7,825 nt of DNA from Bacteroidota bacterium (lineage in GTDB: Bacteria > Bacteroidota > Bacteroidia > Cytophagales > Cyclobacteriaceae). Below, piece by piece: positions 1 through 6,469 of the stretch (position 1 is the first letter of the stretch; the number at the start of each line of letters is the position of its first letter). The stretch covers positions 1 to 7,825 of the forward strand of contig JAEWLI010000003.1 in NCBI GenBank assembly GCA_023393375.1. The letters run 5' to 3'. The notes beneath the pieces are model-generated. The model was not told the origin of the DNA. It ran no database searches and saw only the letters and a list, made by a program, of their open reading frames with translations. A program made the position numbers and the translations under genes.

Positions 1-347
1 CTTATATTGGAGCCTTATCAATGCGTGAATATGGGGTGGGAGGTCAAATACTTGGTGCTTTGTTCTCTTCTGTAGGAATATTTTTACCCGGCACATTTAT
101 GATCTTCTTTATCATCCGGTTTTGGAAAGAACTGAAAAAATACAGGATTGTAAAAGCCTCATTGGAAGGAATACTGGCGGTTAGTTCGGGAATGGTAATC
201 ACAGCCGGTATTTTATTGTTCGAACCAATTGCCGGGAATTTTATCAATTACGCCATTATTGCCATTACCTTTAGTTTATTAACCTTCACGCGAATTCCGG
301 CCCCTTTTATAGTCTTTTCAGGTATTCTGGCCGGTTTTATTTTTTAG
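1..347 (+). CDS. chrA: Chromate transporter (ChrA family), C-terminal part, 5' truncated by window edge
   Basis: This is the end of an integral membrane protein of the chromate ion transporter (CHR) family, whose characterised members export chromate from the cytoplasm. The reading frame is already open at base 3 and runs through the ATG at 21 without a break, so that ATG is probably internal and the true start lies outside the window. The visible part begins YIGAL and contains the stretch GALFSSVGIFLPGTF, which matches the G-A-x-x-A/S-x-x-GIFLP motif typical of each ChrA half. About four hydrophobic segments follow, ending at GFIF just before the TAG stop at 345-347. Because the protein ends right after the last hydrophobic stretch, this is the C-terminal half. 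Whether the full gene is the long fused form or the short paired form cannot be seen. The substrate may not be chromate, since many family members are assigned only by homology. Confidence 0.8.
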   Translation, partial: YIGALSMREYGVGGQILGALFSSVGIFLPGTFMIFFIIRFWKELKKYRIVKASLEGILAVSSGMVITAGILLFEPIAGNFINYAIIAITFSLLTFTRIPAPFIVFSGILAGFIF

Positions 348-502
348 TTAAGAGAATACAAAAAGCGAAATAATCATCCATACAATAAATAGGTGCAGCA
401 AACATACAAAGAGTGTTTTAAAGGAGACCAAAAGTTGCCATGAGGACTTTGTAAGGTGGGTAATATACAATCCAAAAGCCTGTTCATTCCTTTACCGTCA
501 GT
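348..502. other. Non-coding stretch between chrA and the repeat array
   Basis: I find no credible gene here. The stretch is AT-rich and unique, and it lies between the chrA stop codon and the first full repeat unit. A purine-rich AAAGGAGA at about 420-427 resembles a ribosome binding site, but the ATG after it (440) opens a frame of only four codons. A weak hairpin could form between AAAGT and ACTTT at about 432-454, with no T-run after it. The last 15 bases or so (TTTACCGTCAG) look like the tail of a degenerate repeat unit. Confidence 0.5.
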
Positions 503-962
503 CTAAAATTTTTTATGCAGGTAAATTGATTCTTCATCGTCAGGCTAAATTTTTTTAAGCAGGTAAATTGGTTCTTCATCGGCAGTCTAAAATTTTTTAT
601 GCAGGTAAATTGGTTCTTTATAGGCAGGCTAAAATTTTTTAGGCGGGCAAATCAGTCTTTACCGGCAGGCTAAAATTTTTTAAGCAGATAAATTGGTTCT
701 TCATCGGCAGTCTAAAATTTTTTAGGCAGATAATTCAGTTCTTTATAGGCAGTCTAAAATTTTTTAGGCGGGTAATTCAGTCCTTAATCGGTAGGTTAAA
801 ATTTTTTAGGCAGGTAAATTGGTTCTTCATCGGCAGCCTAAAATTTTTTAAGCAGATAATTCAGTTCTTTATAGGCAGGCTAAAATTTTTAGGCAGGCAA
901 ACCAGTCCTTAATCGGTAGGCTAAAATTTTTTAGGCAAGCAACTAAGTCCCTAATCTGAAGG
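503..962. repeat. Tandem array of eleven ~42-bp units
   Basis: Unit starts, taken at the C of CTAAAATTTTTT, are 503, 545, 587, 629, 670, 712, 754, 796, 838, 880 and 921. Nine units are 42 bp and two (629 and 880) are 41 bp. Each unit has a nearly invariant block CTAAAATTTTTTA, then a G-rich piece of the type GGCAGGT, then a T-rich variable part, then GGCAG or GGTAGG. The core CTAAAA-TT-TTTTAG is an imperfect palindrome. The last unit is clearly degenerate, and a further decayed fragment follows at 963-976 (AAAAATTTTCAGCAA). Stops occur repeatedly in all six frames along the array, so it is not a repeat protein. It fills most of the convergent gap between chrA and recO. The function is unknown; transcription termination, DNA bending or a protein-binding array are possibilities. 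Confidence 0.95.
545..920. repeat. Higher-order repeat: three copies of a three-unit (a-b-c) block
   Basis: Inside the array the units fall into three types according to their second half. Type a has TTCATCGGCAG (units at 545, 670, 796), type b has TTTATAGGCAG (587, 712, 838), and type c has TTAATCGGTAGG or TTTACCGGCAGG (629, 754, 880). They occur strictly as a-b-c three times: 545-669, 670-795 and 796-920, of 125, 126 and 125 bp. Same-type units are closer to each other than to their neighbours: the b units at 712 and 838 differ at two positions of 42, as do the a units at 545 and 670. The unit at 503 is type a-like, and the partial unit before it ends in a c-like TTTACCGTCAG. This shows that a three-unit block was amplified after the units had diverged. 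Confidence 0.85.
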
Positions 963-979
963 AAAAATTTTCAGCAATA

Positions 980-1669
980 TTATCTCATCACCTCTCTTAG
1001 CACATCCATAGAACGCACTACACCAAAATTCTCAATATGAATTTGATAATATCTGATTAGATCTTCCAGGAGTTGCCTTCTTAGATCTCCATTCATTTTA
1101 ATGTGATCTGAAAAATCCGCATCAATGAGCTGGTCAAAGTATTTCACCTCTTCCAGGCTTTCATGATCGATATGCTGGTAAATCTGTGATAATATTTCGG
1201 TGCCACTTATTGGTGAAAAACCAAGATAATGGCTGAATTTAATGAGGAATAGCAAATGGAAATTCTCATAACCACCTTTTAGTTGGTCCAGGATTTGAAT
1301 AGATTGGTTCAGAAAATGAAAAAGCCTTTGATCCTCCATTTCTTCTTTGAGGGTTTTGCTGAGGATCTCTGATATAAAAATGGCGATACCTGATTTATAA
1401 ATATCGATTGAAATGCTGGAGGCAGACGAGGTACACTCCACCTCTGATATTCGGTTTAAACTCGCATTTTTTTTCTTATACACCACCAGGTTCAATAGGG
1501 AAAGGGGCTGAAAAAAGGATATACTGAATCGGGGTTTTTTTGATCGTACGCCATTGATGATATAAGATTGAATGCCAAATGTTTCTGTAAATATCCGTGT
1601 GATGATAGAAGTTTCTCCATATTTGAGATAGTTGATGACAATCCCCCGGGTTTTGTGTAGTGCCGCCAT
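980..1669 (-). CDS. recO: DNA repair protein RecO
   Basis: RecO is a cytoplasmic recombination mediator that works with RecR, and in many bacteria RecF, to load RecA on SSB-coated single-stranded DNA and to anneal strands. The 229-residue product has the family's N-terminal OB-fold region (about 1-80), with the typical opening KTRGIVINYLKYGETS and GIQSYIINGVR. A helical C-terminal domain contains the family-like YENFHLLFLIKFSHYLGFSP at about 134-153. The four-cysteine zinc ribbon that follows the GF-P motif in many RecO proteins is absent; the only cysteine is C79. In my experience this fits the Bacteroidota form of the family. The start codon ATG (1669-1667) shares its A with the TGA stop of porZ, which fixes the start and implies translational coupling. 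It is the last gene of the tdk-porZ-recO unit, and its stop is followed on this strand by the 42-bp repeat array. Confidence 0.93.
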   Translation of the reverse strand: MAALHKTRGIVINYLKYGETSIITRIFTETFGIQSYIINGVRSKKPRFSISFFQPLSLLNLVVYKKKNASLNRISEVECTSSASSISIDIYKSGIAIFISEILSKTLKEEMEDQRLFHFLNQSIQILDQLKGGYENFHLLFLIKFSHYLGFSPISGTEILSQIYQHIDHESLEEVKYFDQLIDADFSDHIKMNGDLRRQLLEDLIRYYQIHIENFGVVRSMDVLREVMR

Positions 1670-3909
1670 CAGTTGATTACGGCTATTTTTCCTACATAGG
1701 TTTCGCTTCCGCTTTCATCGGAACTAAATACCAGGTAAACTCCTGATGCCGCTCTTCGGCCGTTATAATCAGTTACTTTCCAGGTTGCAGTGCCTCCTGA
1801 GGAAATTGTTTGCCAAATTAGTTTTCCGGAAATGTCCGTGATTTTCACTTCGGCATTTTCAACAAGTCCCTGAATACCGACCACGCCATTAAATCCAGGC
1901 GTTACCGGGTTAGGAAATATTTTCACCTGATGATGATTTGGAGAAGGTGATGTAGCGGAACCTCTAAATGAAACCAATCCCTGATCTGTAGCTACAAATA
2001 CTTCTCCGTTGCTGTGGTTGATGACAATGTCATAAATGTTATTTGAAAGCAACGGACTATTGTCGGTAGTAAAATGATGAATCAGTACCTCGCCGGTTTC
2101 ATCAAAAAGCCAAACCCCCTGATTGGTAGACAGCCATTTCCGGTTTCCTGCATCAATGGCTATACTGGTAATATTTTCACCTGATAGTAACCGGCGGCCT
2201 TCATAAACAGGATAAACAGCATTTGAACCTTCAGAAAGCGTACGGTAAGGGTCAGAAATATAAGCAACACCACTTCTGGTAGCCAACCATATGGAACCTG
2301 AGTGGTCTTTAGCGATTTTATTGACCGAATGAGATGGTAAATTGCCATTGGAATTATTGGTCGTGAGAACCCTGTTCTGGTTTTGTTCCTCATTATAAAC
2401 GATTATTCCACCGGTTGATCCATTAGGAGCATACAACCATTTATCGCCATTATCAAAAATAAAGATTTCTGTAGCTAAAGTTGCCGCATTTACGAAATAT
2501 GACGTCCAGGTATTTGTACCTGATAATGTATGTAAAGGAGGGCTTTGATTATAATTCAATATCCAAACTGATCCATCCTGATCGGCTTCAACAGCAGAAA
2601 TGGCCGCAGATTTTAATGTGGTTTGAGGTGTGGATGAATTAAGAGTAATAAATTCATCACTCTGCCATTCCAATATACCATCTGTCAATGATGCAAAGTA
2701 AGTTTTATTATTAACGCTGTTGTAACTAATATCCACCAGGTCTCTTATTATAGGAATTTCAATTGTGCCTGGTTTTACTTTTGGTAAATAATTCACCCAC
2801 TGCCCATTTTCAAAAACAAAAAATCCTACAGCTTTACCTAATGAGGATCCATTTTCATCTCTGCCCCGTGAAATAGCCACCATTTTATTATGGATGTTCA
2901 ATAATTTGTAAATGATGTTTTCAGCTGGCCCGGAAGGAACTAAGCTGGTAAAATCACCATTTTTACCTTTCAATAACCCATTCTCCAAATCAGCAATCCA
3001 ATAAACACCATCCTCATCATGAAGTACATATTGTGGTTGATCAATCAAGGGATGAGTAATAGAGGACAAATCATGACTGGATGATAATGTATAAATGCTG
3101 GTTTTGGTAGTGATCAACAGATTTTGATCAGCAGCCGATAAAGAAACGATTTCTTCATTAATGTCAATTATTAGCTGCTCCCATCTGTTATCCAGATATT
3201 GATATATCGAACTATTTGATGCGGTATAAATCCTGTTTTGGACATTAATGATTGAATTCAAATCTTCCTGAGGTACACCATGCTCCGGAAAATATCTTTT
3301 CCAATTTCTGAAGTCCAGAAGATTTACCTGAGGATCTAAAGAACCCGCCATTAAACCTTGTTCTGTAGCAATAAATATAGAATCATTCAAAATGGCTGAA
3401 CCATTTATTCTTACCGGGTTTCCGTCTGTTCCCGGAAAATAGGTTTCCCTGATTTCCTGTTTATTCAGATCTAACACAGGAATTCCAAAATCAGTTGAAA
3501 TGTACGCGTATCTATTATAAAAAGTAATATGATTGATGGTTTTTGAGACAGGTAAAGCTGCATTTTTAATTGTGTTGATGGCGTAAATCTGGTTTTCCCT
3601 GATCATATCCATATGCCCACTTACTGATCCCATAATAAGAAACTGAGTGACAGGATCATAATTTATGGCGGAAATGCTTATTTCTGACAGTCCGTCTTTT
3701 TTAGTTAGTTTATTAAAGCTTTTGTCATCTTTATCAACATAAAAAACACTATGACCAGTTGCACAATACACACGGTCAGGTGTGATGGCGATTTGTCTGG
3801 CCTGTGAATAATTTAAATGTGTTCGCCAATCGCCGATAGGAATATCCGTCTGGCTATTTGCCTGAAAACACATGGTTGTGAATACAAAAAGTACAAATAT
3901 CTGCTTCAT
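1669..3909 (-). CDS. porZ: Type IX secretion system component PorZ (two-propeller surface protein with CTD)
   Basis: PorZ is a surface-exposed part of the type IX secretion attachment complex. In Porphyromonas gingivalis it works with the sortase-like PorU and binds anionic LPS for linkage to cargo. The 746-residue protein starts with a Sec signal peptide (hydrophobic 4-15, likely cleavage near ANSQ at 17-20). A PorZ-type N-terminal propeller begins at IGDWRTHLNYSQARQI (25-40). Blade-like repeats of the W-x-A/S-T-x-x-G-V/L kind recur: VYWIADLENGLL (302-313), SIWLATRSGVAYI (539-551), RKWLSTNQGVWLFD (590-603) and EVFVATDQGLVSF (636-648). The C-terminus is a T9SS type A sorting domain, with KIFPNPV at 663-669, then DISGKLIW, then SGVYLV at 722-727 and a terminal KIAVIN. 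Length is close to the roughly 776 residues known for P. gingivalis PorZ. It lies 8 bp after tdk and overlaps recO by 1 bp. The alternative reading, a generic two-component-regulator propeller protein, fits the N-terminus less well. Confidence 0.9.
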   Translation of the reverse strand: MKQIFVLFVFTTMCFQANSQTDIPIGDWRTHLNYSQARQIAITPDRVYCATGHSVFYVDKDDKSFNKLTKKDGLSEISISAINYDPVTQFLIMGSVSGHMDMIRENQIYAINTIKNAALPVSKTINHITFYNRYAYISTDFGIPVLDLNKQEIRETYFPGTDGNPVRINGSAILNDSIFIATEQGLMAGSLDPQVNLLDFRNWKRYFPEHGVPQEDLNSIINVQNRIYTASNSSIYQYLDNRWEQLIIDINEEIVSLSAADQNLLITTKTSIYTLSSSHDLSSITHPLIDQPQYVLHDEDGVYWIADLENGLLKGKNGDFTSLVPSGPAENIIYKLLNIHNKMVAISRGRDENGSSLGKAVGFFVFENGQWVNYLPKVKPGTIEIPIIRDLVDISYNSVNNKTYFASLTDGILEWQSDEFITLNSSTPQTTLKSAAISAVEADQDGSVWILNYNQSPPLHTLSGTNTWTSYFVNAATLATEIFIFDNGDKWLYAPNGSTGGIIVYNEEQNQNRVLTTNNSNGNLPSHSVNKIAKDHSGSIWLATRSGVAYISDPYRTLSEGSNAVYPVYEGRRLLSGENITSIAIDAGNRKWLSTNQGVWLFDETGEVLIHHFTTDNSPLLSNNIYDIVINHSNGEVFVATDQGLVSFRGSATSPSPNHHQVKIFPNPVTPGFNGVVGIQGLVENAEVKITDISGKLIWQTISSGGTATWKVTDYNGRRAASGVYLVFSSDESGSETYVGKIAVIN

Positions 3910-3917
3910 TTTATCGG

Positions 3918-4520
3918 TCAGATTCTTTTTATAGCTTTTTTTCCTAAATTAAAACACCTTCTGCATCTGGGTTCATAAAAATCCTTTTCACCTATCAGGA
4001 TTTGGCTGATCTGATCGCTTAATCGATATGAAAAAGAAGCCAATGCACCACATTTTACGCAGATGGCATGCAACTTACTTACATATTCAGCATGTGCTAA
4101 TAACATCGGCATCGGACCAAATGGTTTTCCTTCGAAGTCAATATCCAGGCCTGCCATAATTACCCTTTTTCCCTGATTTGCCAGTTTATTGGCTACACGA
4201 ACGATCTGATCATCAAAAAACTGAACTTCATCAATACCGATCACATCGCTTTCCCCGGATAACAATAAGATATCATCAGCAAAGTTCACTACTGTTGACC
4301 TTATGGAGTTTTTATTATGGGAAATCACATTTTCCTTATCATATCTTTTATCGATGGAAGGTTTGAAAATTTCCACCTTTTGTCCGGCAATTATCGCCCT
4401 GTTCAGCCTTCTGATCAACTCTTCGGTTTTACCTGAAAACATGGGCCCGCATATGGCTTCTAACCAGCCCCTGTTTACAAGTTCTGGCAATCCATGATCG
4501 TATGAAGGGGAAAAAAACAT
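3918..4520 (-). CDS. tdk: Thymidine kinase (type II, zinc-binding)
   Basis: Thymidine kinase transfers phosphate from ATP to thymidine to give dTMP in the pyrimidine salvage pathway, in the cytoplasm. The 200-residue product has the usual family length. It carries a Walker A motif GPMFSGKT at 25-32, the Walker B-like DEVQFFD at 97-103 with the expected catalytic glutamate E98, and the GLDIDFEGKPFGPMP segment (124-138). It also has four zinc ligands in two pairs, C154/C157 and C186/C189, that hold the lasso domain. The N-terminus MFFSPSYDHG, about 17 residues before GWLEAICG, looks like other Bacteroidota versions and supports this ATG. It is the first gene of the minus-strand unit, with porZ starting 8 bp after its TGA. 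No convincing Bacteroidota-type promoter (TTTG plus TAnnTTTG) is visible in the 140 bp upstream. Confidence 0.96.
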   Translation of the reverse strand: MFFSPSYDHGLPELVNRGWLEAICGPMFSGKTEELIRRLNRAIIAGQKVEIFKPSIDKRYDKENVISHNKNSIRSTVVNFADDILLLSGESDVIGIDEVQFFDDQIVRVANKLANQGKRVIMAGLDIDFEGKPFGPMPMLLAHAEYVSKLHAICVKCGALASFSYRLSDQISQILIGEKDFYEPRCRRCFNLGKKAIKRI

Positions 4521-4660
4521 ATGATTACCGTCTTATGTTAACGAAAATATATTGAAAAGTTTGGTACATGAATTGCCTGTTTATAGATAATAAAAAACCT
4601 CGCAAAACAGTTAAATAAACATTTCAAGCTTTTAACTTTACAAAAGAAACGAAAATTCAG
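4521..4660. other. Divergent intergenic region between tdk and the 318-residue gene
   Basis: This AT-rich 140-bp region must carry the promoters for both the leftward tdk-porZ-recO unit and the rightward unknown gene. I see no ORF, RNA gene, strong hairpin or riboswitch-like structure. The only promoter candidate is a partial -7 box at 4633-4640. Confidence 0.5.
4633..4640 (+). promoter_or_regulatory. Possible Bacteroidota -7 promoter box
   Basis: TAACTTTA matches the Bacteroidota -7 consensus TAnnTTTG at all but the last base. It is placed about 20 bp before the ATG at 4661, which would give a short leader. No TTTG -33 element is seen at the expected distance, so the call is weak. Confidence 0.25.
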
Positions 4661-5617
4661 ATGGAGAGCAATATTAATTATCAGGGAATCTCAGAATACA
4701 GCCGGGCTTTTTCAGAAAAACTGACCGAAAAGGTTTTTTCAAAAAAGGATAAAATAAATGGGGAAGAGATTTTAAATATTACTGACATCAGACAGGTAAA
4801 CCTGTTTGTAATGATGAATATTTTTCAAAAGTGGAAAGAAGAAATAAAAAAGATAAAAAGTCCATATTTTGATTATGCTTCAGAGGAGGTTCAAGAAGCA
4901 GTTGATCAATTGATGAATACTTTGTCTCGTCACATATCAGTAGCAAAAGATGATTTTAAACCAGTATTGAATAAAGCGGTCCAGCAAGCAATATTAATTA
5001 TTTTTTCTCCCTATGATTTTTACAGGACAGAATTTTTTGTCAAATCAAGGTCAATTAAAGATGTAAAAGAAGAAGTGAAATTTGTGAAGATAAACCGTTT
5101 TATGTTGAATGATGTGATGGCCCAGGCTGAAAAAAGACAAATAGCTGAGCTTGATCTGGAAACAGGCATGCGGTTTCTCAATGAAGCTCTGGAGAATACC
5201 CAGGAAACACCGGAGGATTTTGATGGTTATATCACACAGTTTTCTGCAGTAGAACCCTTGAATATGGATTATTTGTATTCTGAAAAGAAAACTTCTCCTG
5301 ATAAAAAAAGTGATTTTTATACATTAAATGACCAGTTCTTGCAGGAACCCCAACCCACTCTCGTGGATATACACAGAAAGGTTAAAATTGAAAATATAAA
5401 AGGGCACATCACCATCAACCAGCGTTTCATGTTTGTCAATGATTTATTCAATGGTAAAACAGAAGAATTCCTGGCAGCAGTAGATGAGTTGGAGAATAAA
5501 CCTACTTTTCAGGAAGCCCTGGAATTTCTGAAGGTCAATTATGGTGAGAAGAATGGTTGGGACATGGAATCGGAAACCCTCGTGGAATTTCTTGATGTAC
5601 TTTCAAAAAGATATTAA
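4661..5617 (+). CDS. Conserved Bacteroidota protein of unknown function
   Basis: I cannot assign a function. The 318-residue product has no signal peptide, no membrane segment and no cysteine, so it is probably cytoplasmic. It is rich in charged residues and predicted by eye to be mostly helical. The N-terminal part (1-165) has long helix-like stretches such as QVNLFVMMNIFQKWKEEIKK (45-64). Residues 180-240 look like a flexible linker rich in E, D, K, P and Q. The C-terminal 70 residues (about 246-318) look like a separate compact module: ITINQRFMFVNDLFNGKTEE, then ALEFLKVNYG, a tryptophan at W300 and ETLVEFLDVLSKRY at the end. Modules of the form I-x-hydroxyl/L-N-x-R/K-F-x-F-x-x-x-L-F-x-G are, from memory, common at the ends of uncharacterised Bacteroidota proteins. 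The gene stands alone on its strand and converges on the aminotransferase gene with a 9-bp gap. No Shine-Dalgarno sequence precedes the ATG. Confidence 0.85.
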   Translation: MESNINYQGISEYSRAFSEKLTEKVFSKKDKINGEEILNITDIRQVNLFVMMNIFQKWKEEIKKIKSPYFDYASEEVQEAVDQLMNTLSRHISVAKDDFKPVLNKAVQQAILIIFSPYDFYRTEFFVKSRSIKDVKEEVKFVKINRFMLNDVMAQAEKRQIAELDLETGMRFLNEALENTQETPEDFDGYITQFSAVEPLNMDYLYSEKKTSPDKKSDFYTLNDQFLQEPQPTLVDIHRKVKIENIKGHITINQRFMFVNDLFNGKTEEFLAAVDELENKPTFQEALEFLKVNYGEKNGWDMESETLVEFLDVLSKRY

Positions 5618-5626
5618 ATTCAAGGA

Positions 5627-6460
5627 TTAATTACCTGATTCAAATTTTTCAAACATTTCCATTAAGTGCCGGGTGATTTTGCCTGGCTGACCATTTCCTA
5701 TTAATGTGCCATCAATATTCACTACGGGCGTTATCTTTTTCGTGGTTCCCGTCATGAAACTTTCATCGGCCTGTTCGATTTCTTCTTTTCTTACGGTTCG
5801 CTCCTCTAACGGATAATACAATTTGGCAATTTCTATTACTTTTTTTCTGGTAATACCAAACAAGATATGTTCATTGGGTGTGATGATGGCGCCGTTTTTT
5901 ATCAGGAAAAAATTACTTCTTGTCACTTCCCTGATTTCATCAGCATGGCAATACAATACATCCATGGCACCTTCTGATTTTATCCTTTCCTGTAATAGAA
6001 TGGCCGTGAGATAGTTGGTGGTTTTTATCTGACTGAATTCCCGCTGATAATTATATGTAATCAGTTTTATGCCTTTCTCAAACCATTCCTTTGAAGGCCA
6101 ATGAAGATTCTCGATCAGTATGGCAAAATTTGGTGTGGTAGGAATAAATGCATTGGGTGATTCCCCTCCGGTAAGTATCAGCCTGATTCCGGCTTCCTGT
6201 ATTTGATTTTTTTTCAGGAGATCACTTACCATTGATTTGATTTCACTTTTAGATAAATGTAATGGTAAACCAATCAATTTTGCTGAGTTGGTAAACCGAT
6301 CGAGGTAATCATCGATCAGAAACGGTCTTCCGTTTTGCGTCCGAAAAAAATCAAAAATACCAAACCCGCGAAGTACTGATATATCCCGAATGGAAATATT
6401 GGCTTCACTTGCTTTAATAATACGGTGATTAAGAAAATAATAAAGTTCTTGCATGATCAT
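5627..6460 (-). CDS. Class IV PLP-dependent aminotransferase (BCAT / D-amino-acid transaminase / ADC-lyase superfamily)
   Basis: The 277-residue product belongs to fold-type IV PLP enzymes, which transaminate branched-chain or D-amino acids or cleave aminodeoxychorismate. Visible signatures are the N-terminal RGFGIFDFFRTQNGRPFLID (31-50), the PLP-binding lysine K146 in IKTTNYL, and the signature EVTRSNFFLIKNG (178-190) with the cofactor-contacting E178. TP plus the later LFGITRKKV (200-208), and TGTTKKITPVVNIDG (237-251), complete the fold. The set looks complete, so the enzyme should be active. The substrate is not clear: the motif in place of the BCAT FEGIR is FDFFR, which I cannot assign. 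Two starts are possible, M1 (6460) or M3 (6454). It begins 9 bp after the radical SAM gene's stop, so the two are very likely co-transcribed. It ends 9 bp from the stop of the convergent gene. Confidence 0.9.
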   Translation of the reverse strand: MIMQELYYFLNHRIIKASEANISIRDISVLRGFGIFDFFRTQNGRPFLIDDYLDRFTNSAKLIGLPLHLSKSEIKSMVSDLLKKNQIQEAGIRLILTGGESPNAFIPTTPNFAILIENLHWPSKEWFEKGIKLITYNYQREFSQIKTTNYLTAILLQERIKSEGAMDVLYCHADEIREVTRSNFFLIKNGAIITPNEHILFGITRKKVIEIAKLYYPLEERTVRKEEIEQADESFMTGTTKKITPVVNIDGTLIGNGQPGKITRHLMEMFEKFESGN

Positions 6461-6469
6461 AGGGTTTTA

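Noticed and set aside
21..347. ATG at 21 as a true start of a short 108-residue membrane protein
   Set aside because: The frame is open upstream to the window edge, and the residues before it (YIGALS) continue the ChrA pattern, so the gene is truncated by the window rather than short.
484..579. Small minus-strand ORF of 31 codons within the repeats, encoding two copies of MKNQFTC followed by K/F-rich residues
   Set aside because: It is a by-product of the 42-bp period being divisible by three. The frame is stopped by TGA in the neighbouring units (ACTGAATT or ACTGATTT), so there is no sign of selection for coding.
503..962. CRISPR array
   Set aside because: The unit is repeated as a whole with no unique spacers; the more variable half comes in only three recurring types, and no cas gene is present.
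2160..2393. Second minus-strand frame of 77 codons inside porZ
   Set aside because: It overlaps porZ in another frame; the porZ frame carries clear propeller repeats through this part.
3868..3909. Lipoprotein signal in PorZ (cysteine at residue 14)
   Set aside because: The residues before C14 (VFTTM) do not form a lipobox, and a normal signal peptidase I site follows near residues 17-20.
4178..4497. Plus-strand open frames opposite tdk (4178-4366 and 4303-4497)
   Set aside because: They lie wholly antisense to a well-conserved thymidine kinase, and their products resemble no protein family that I recognise.
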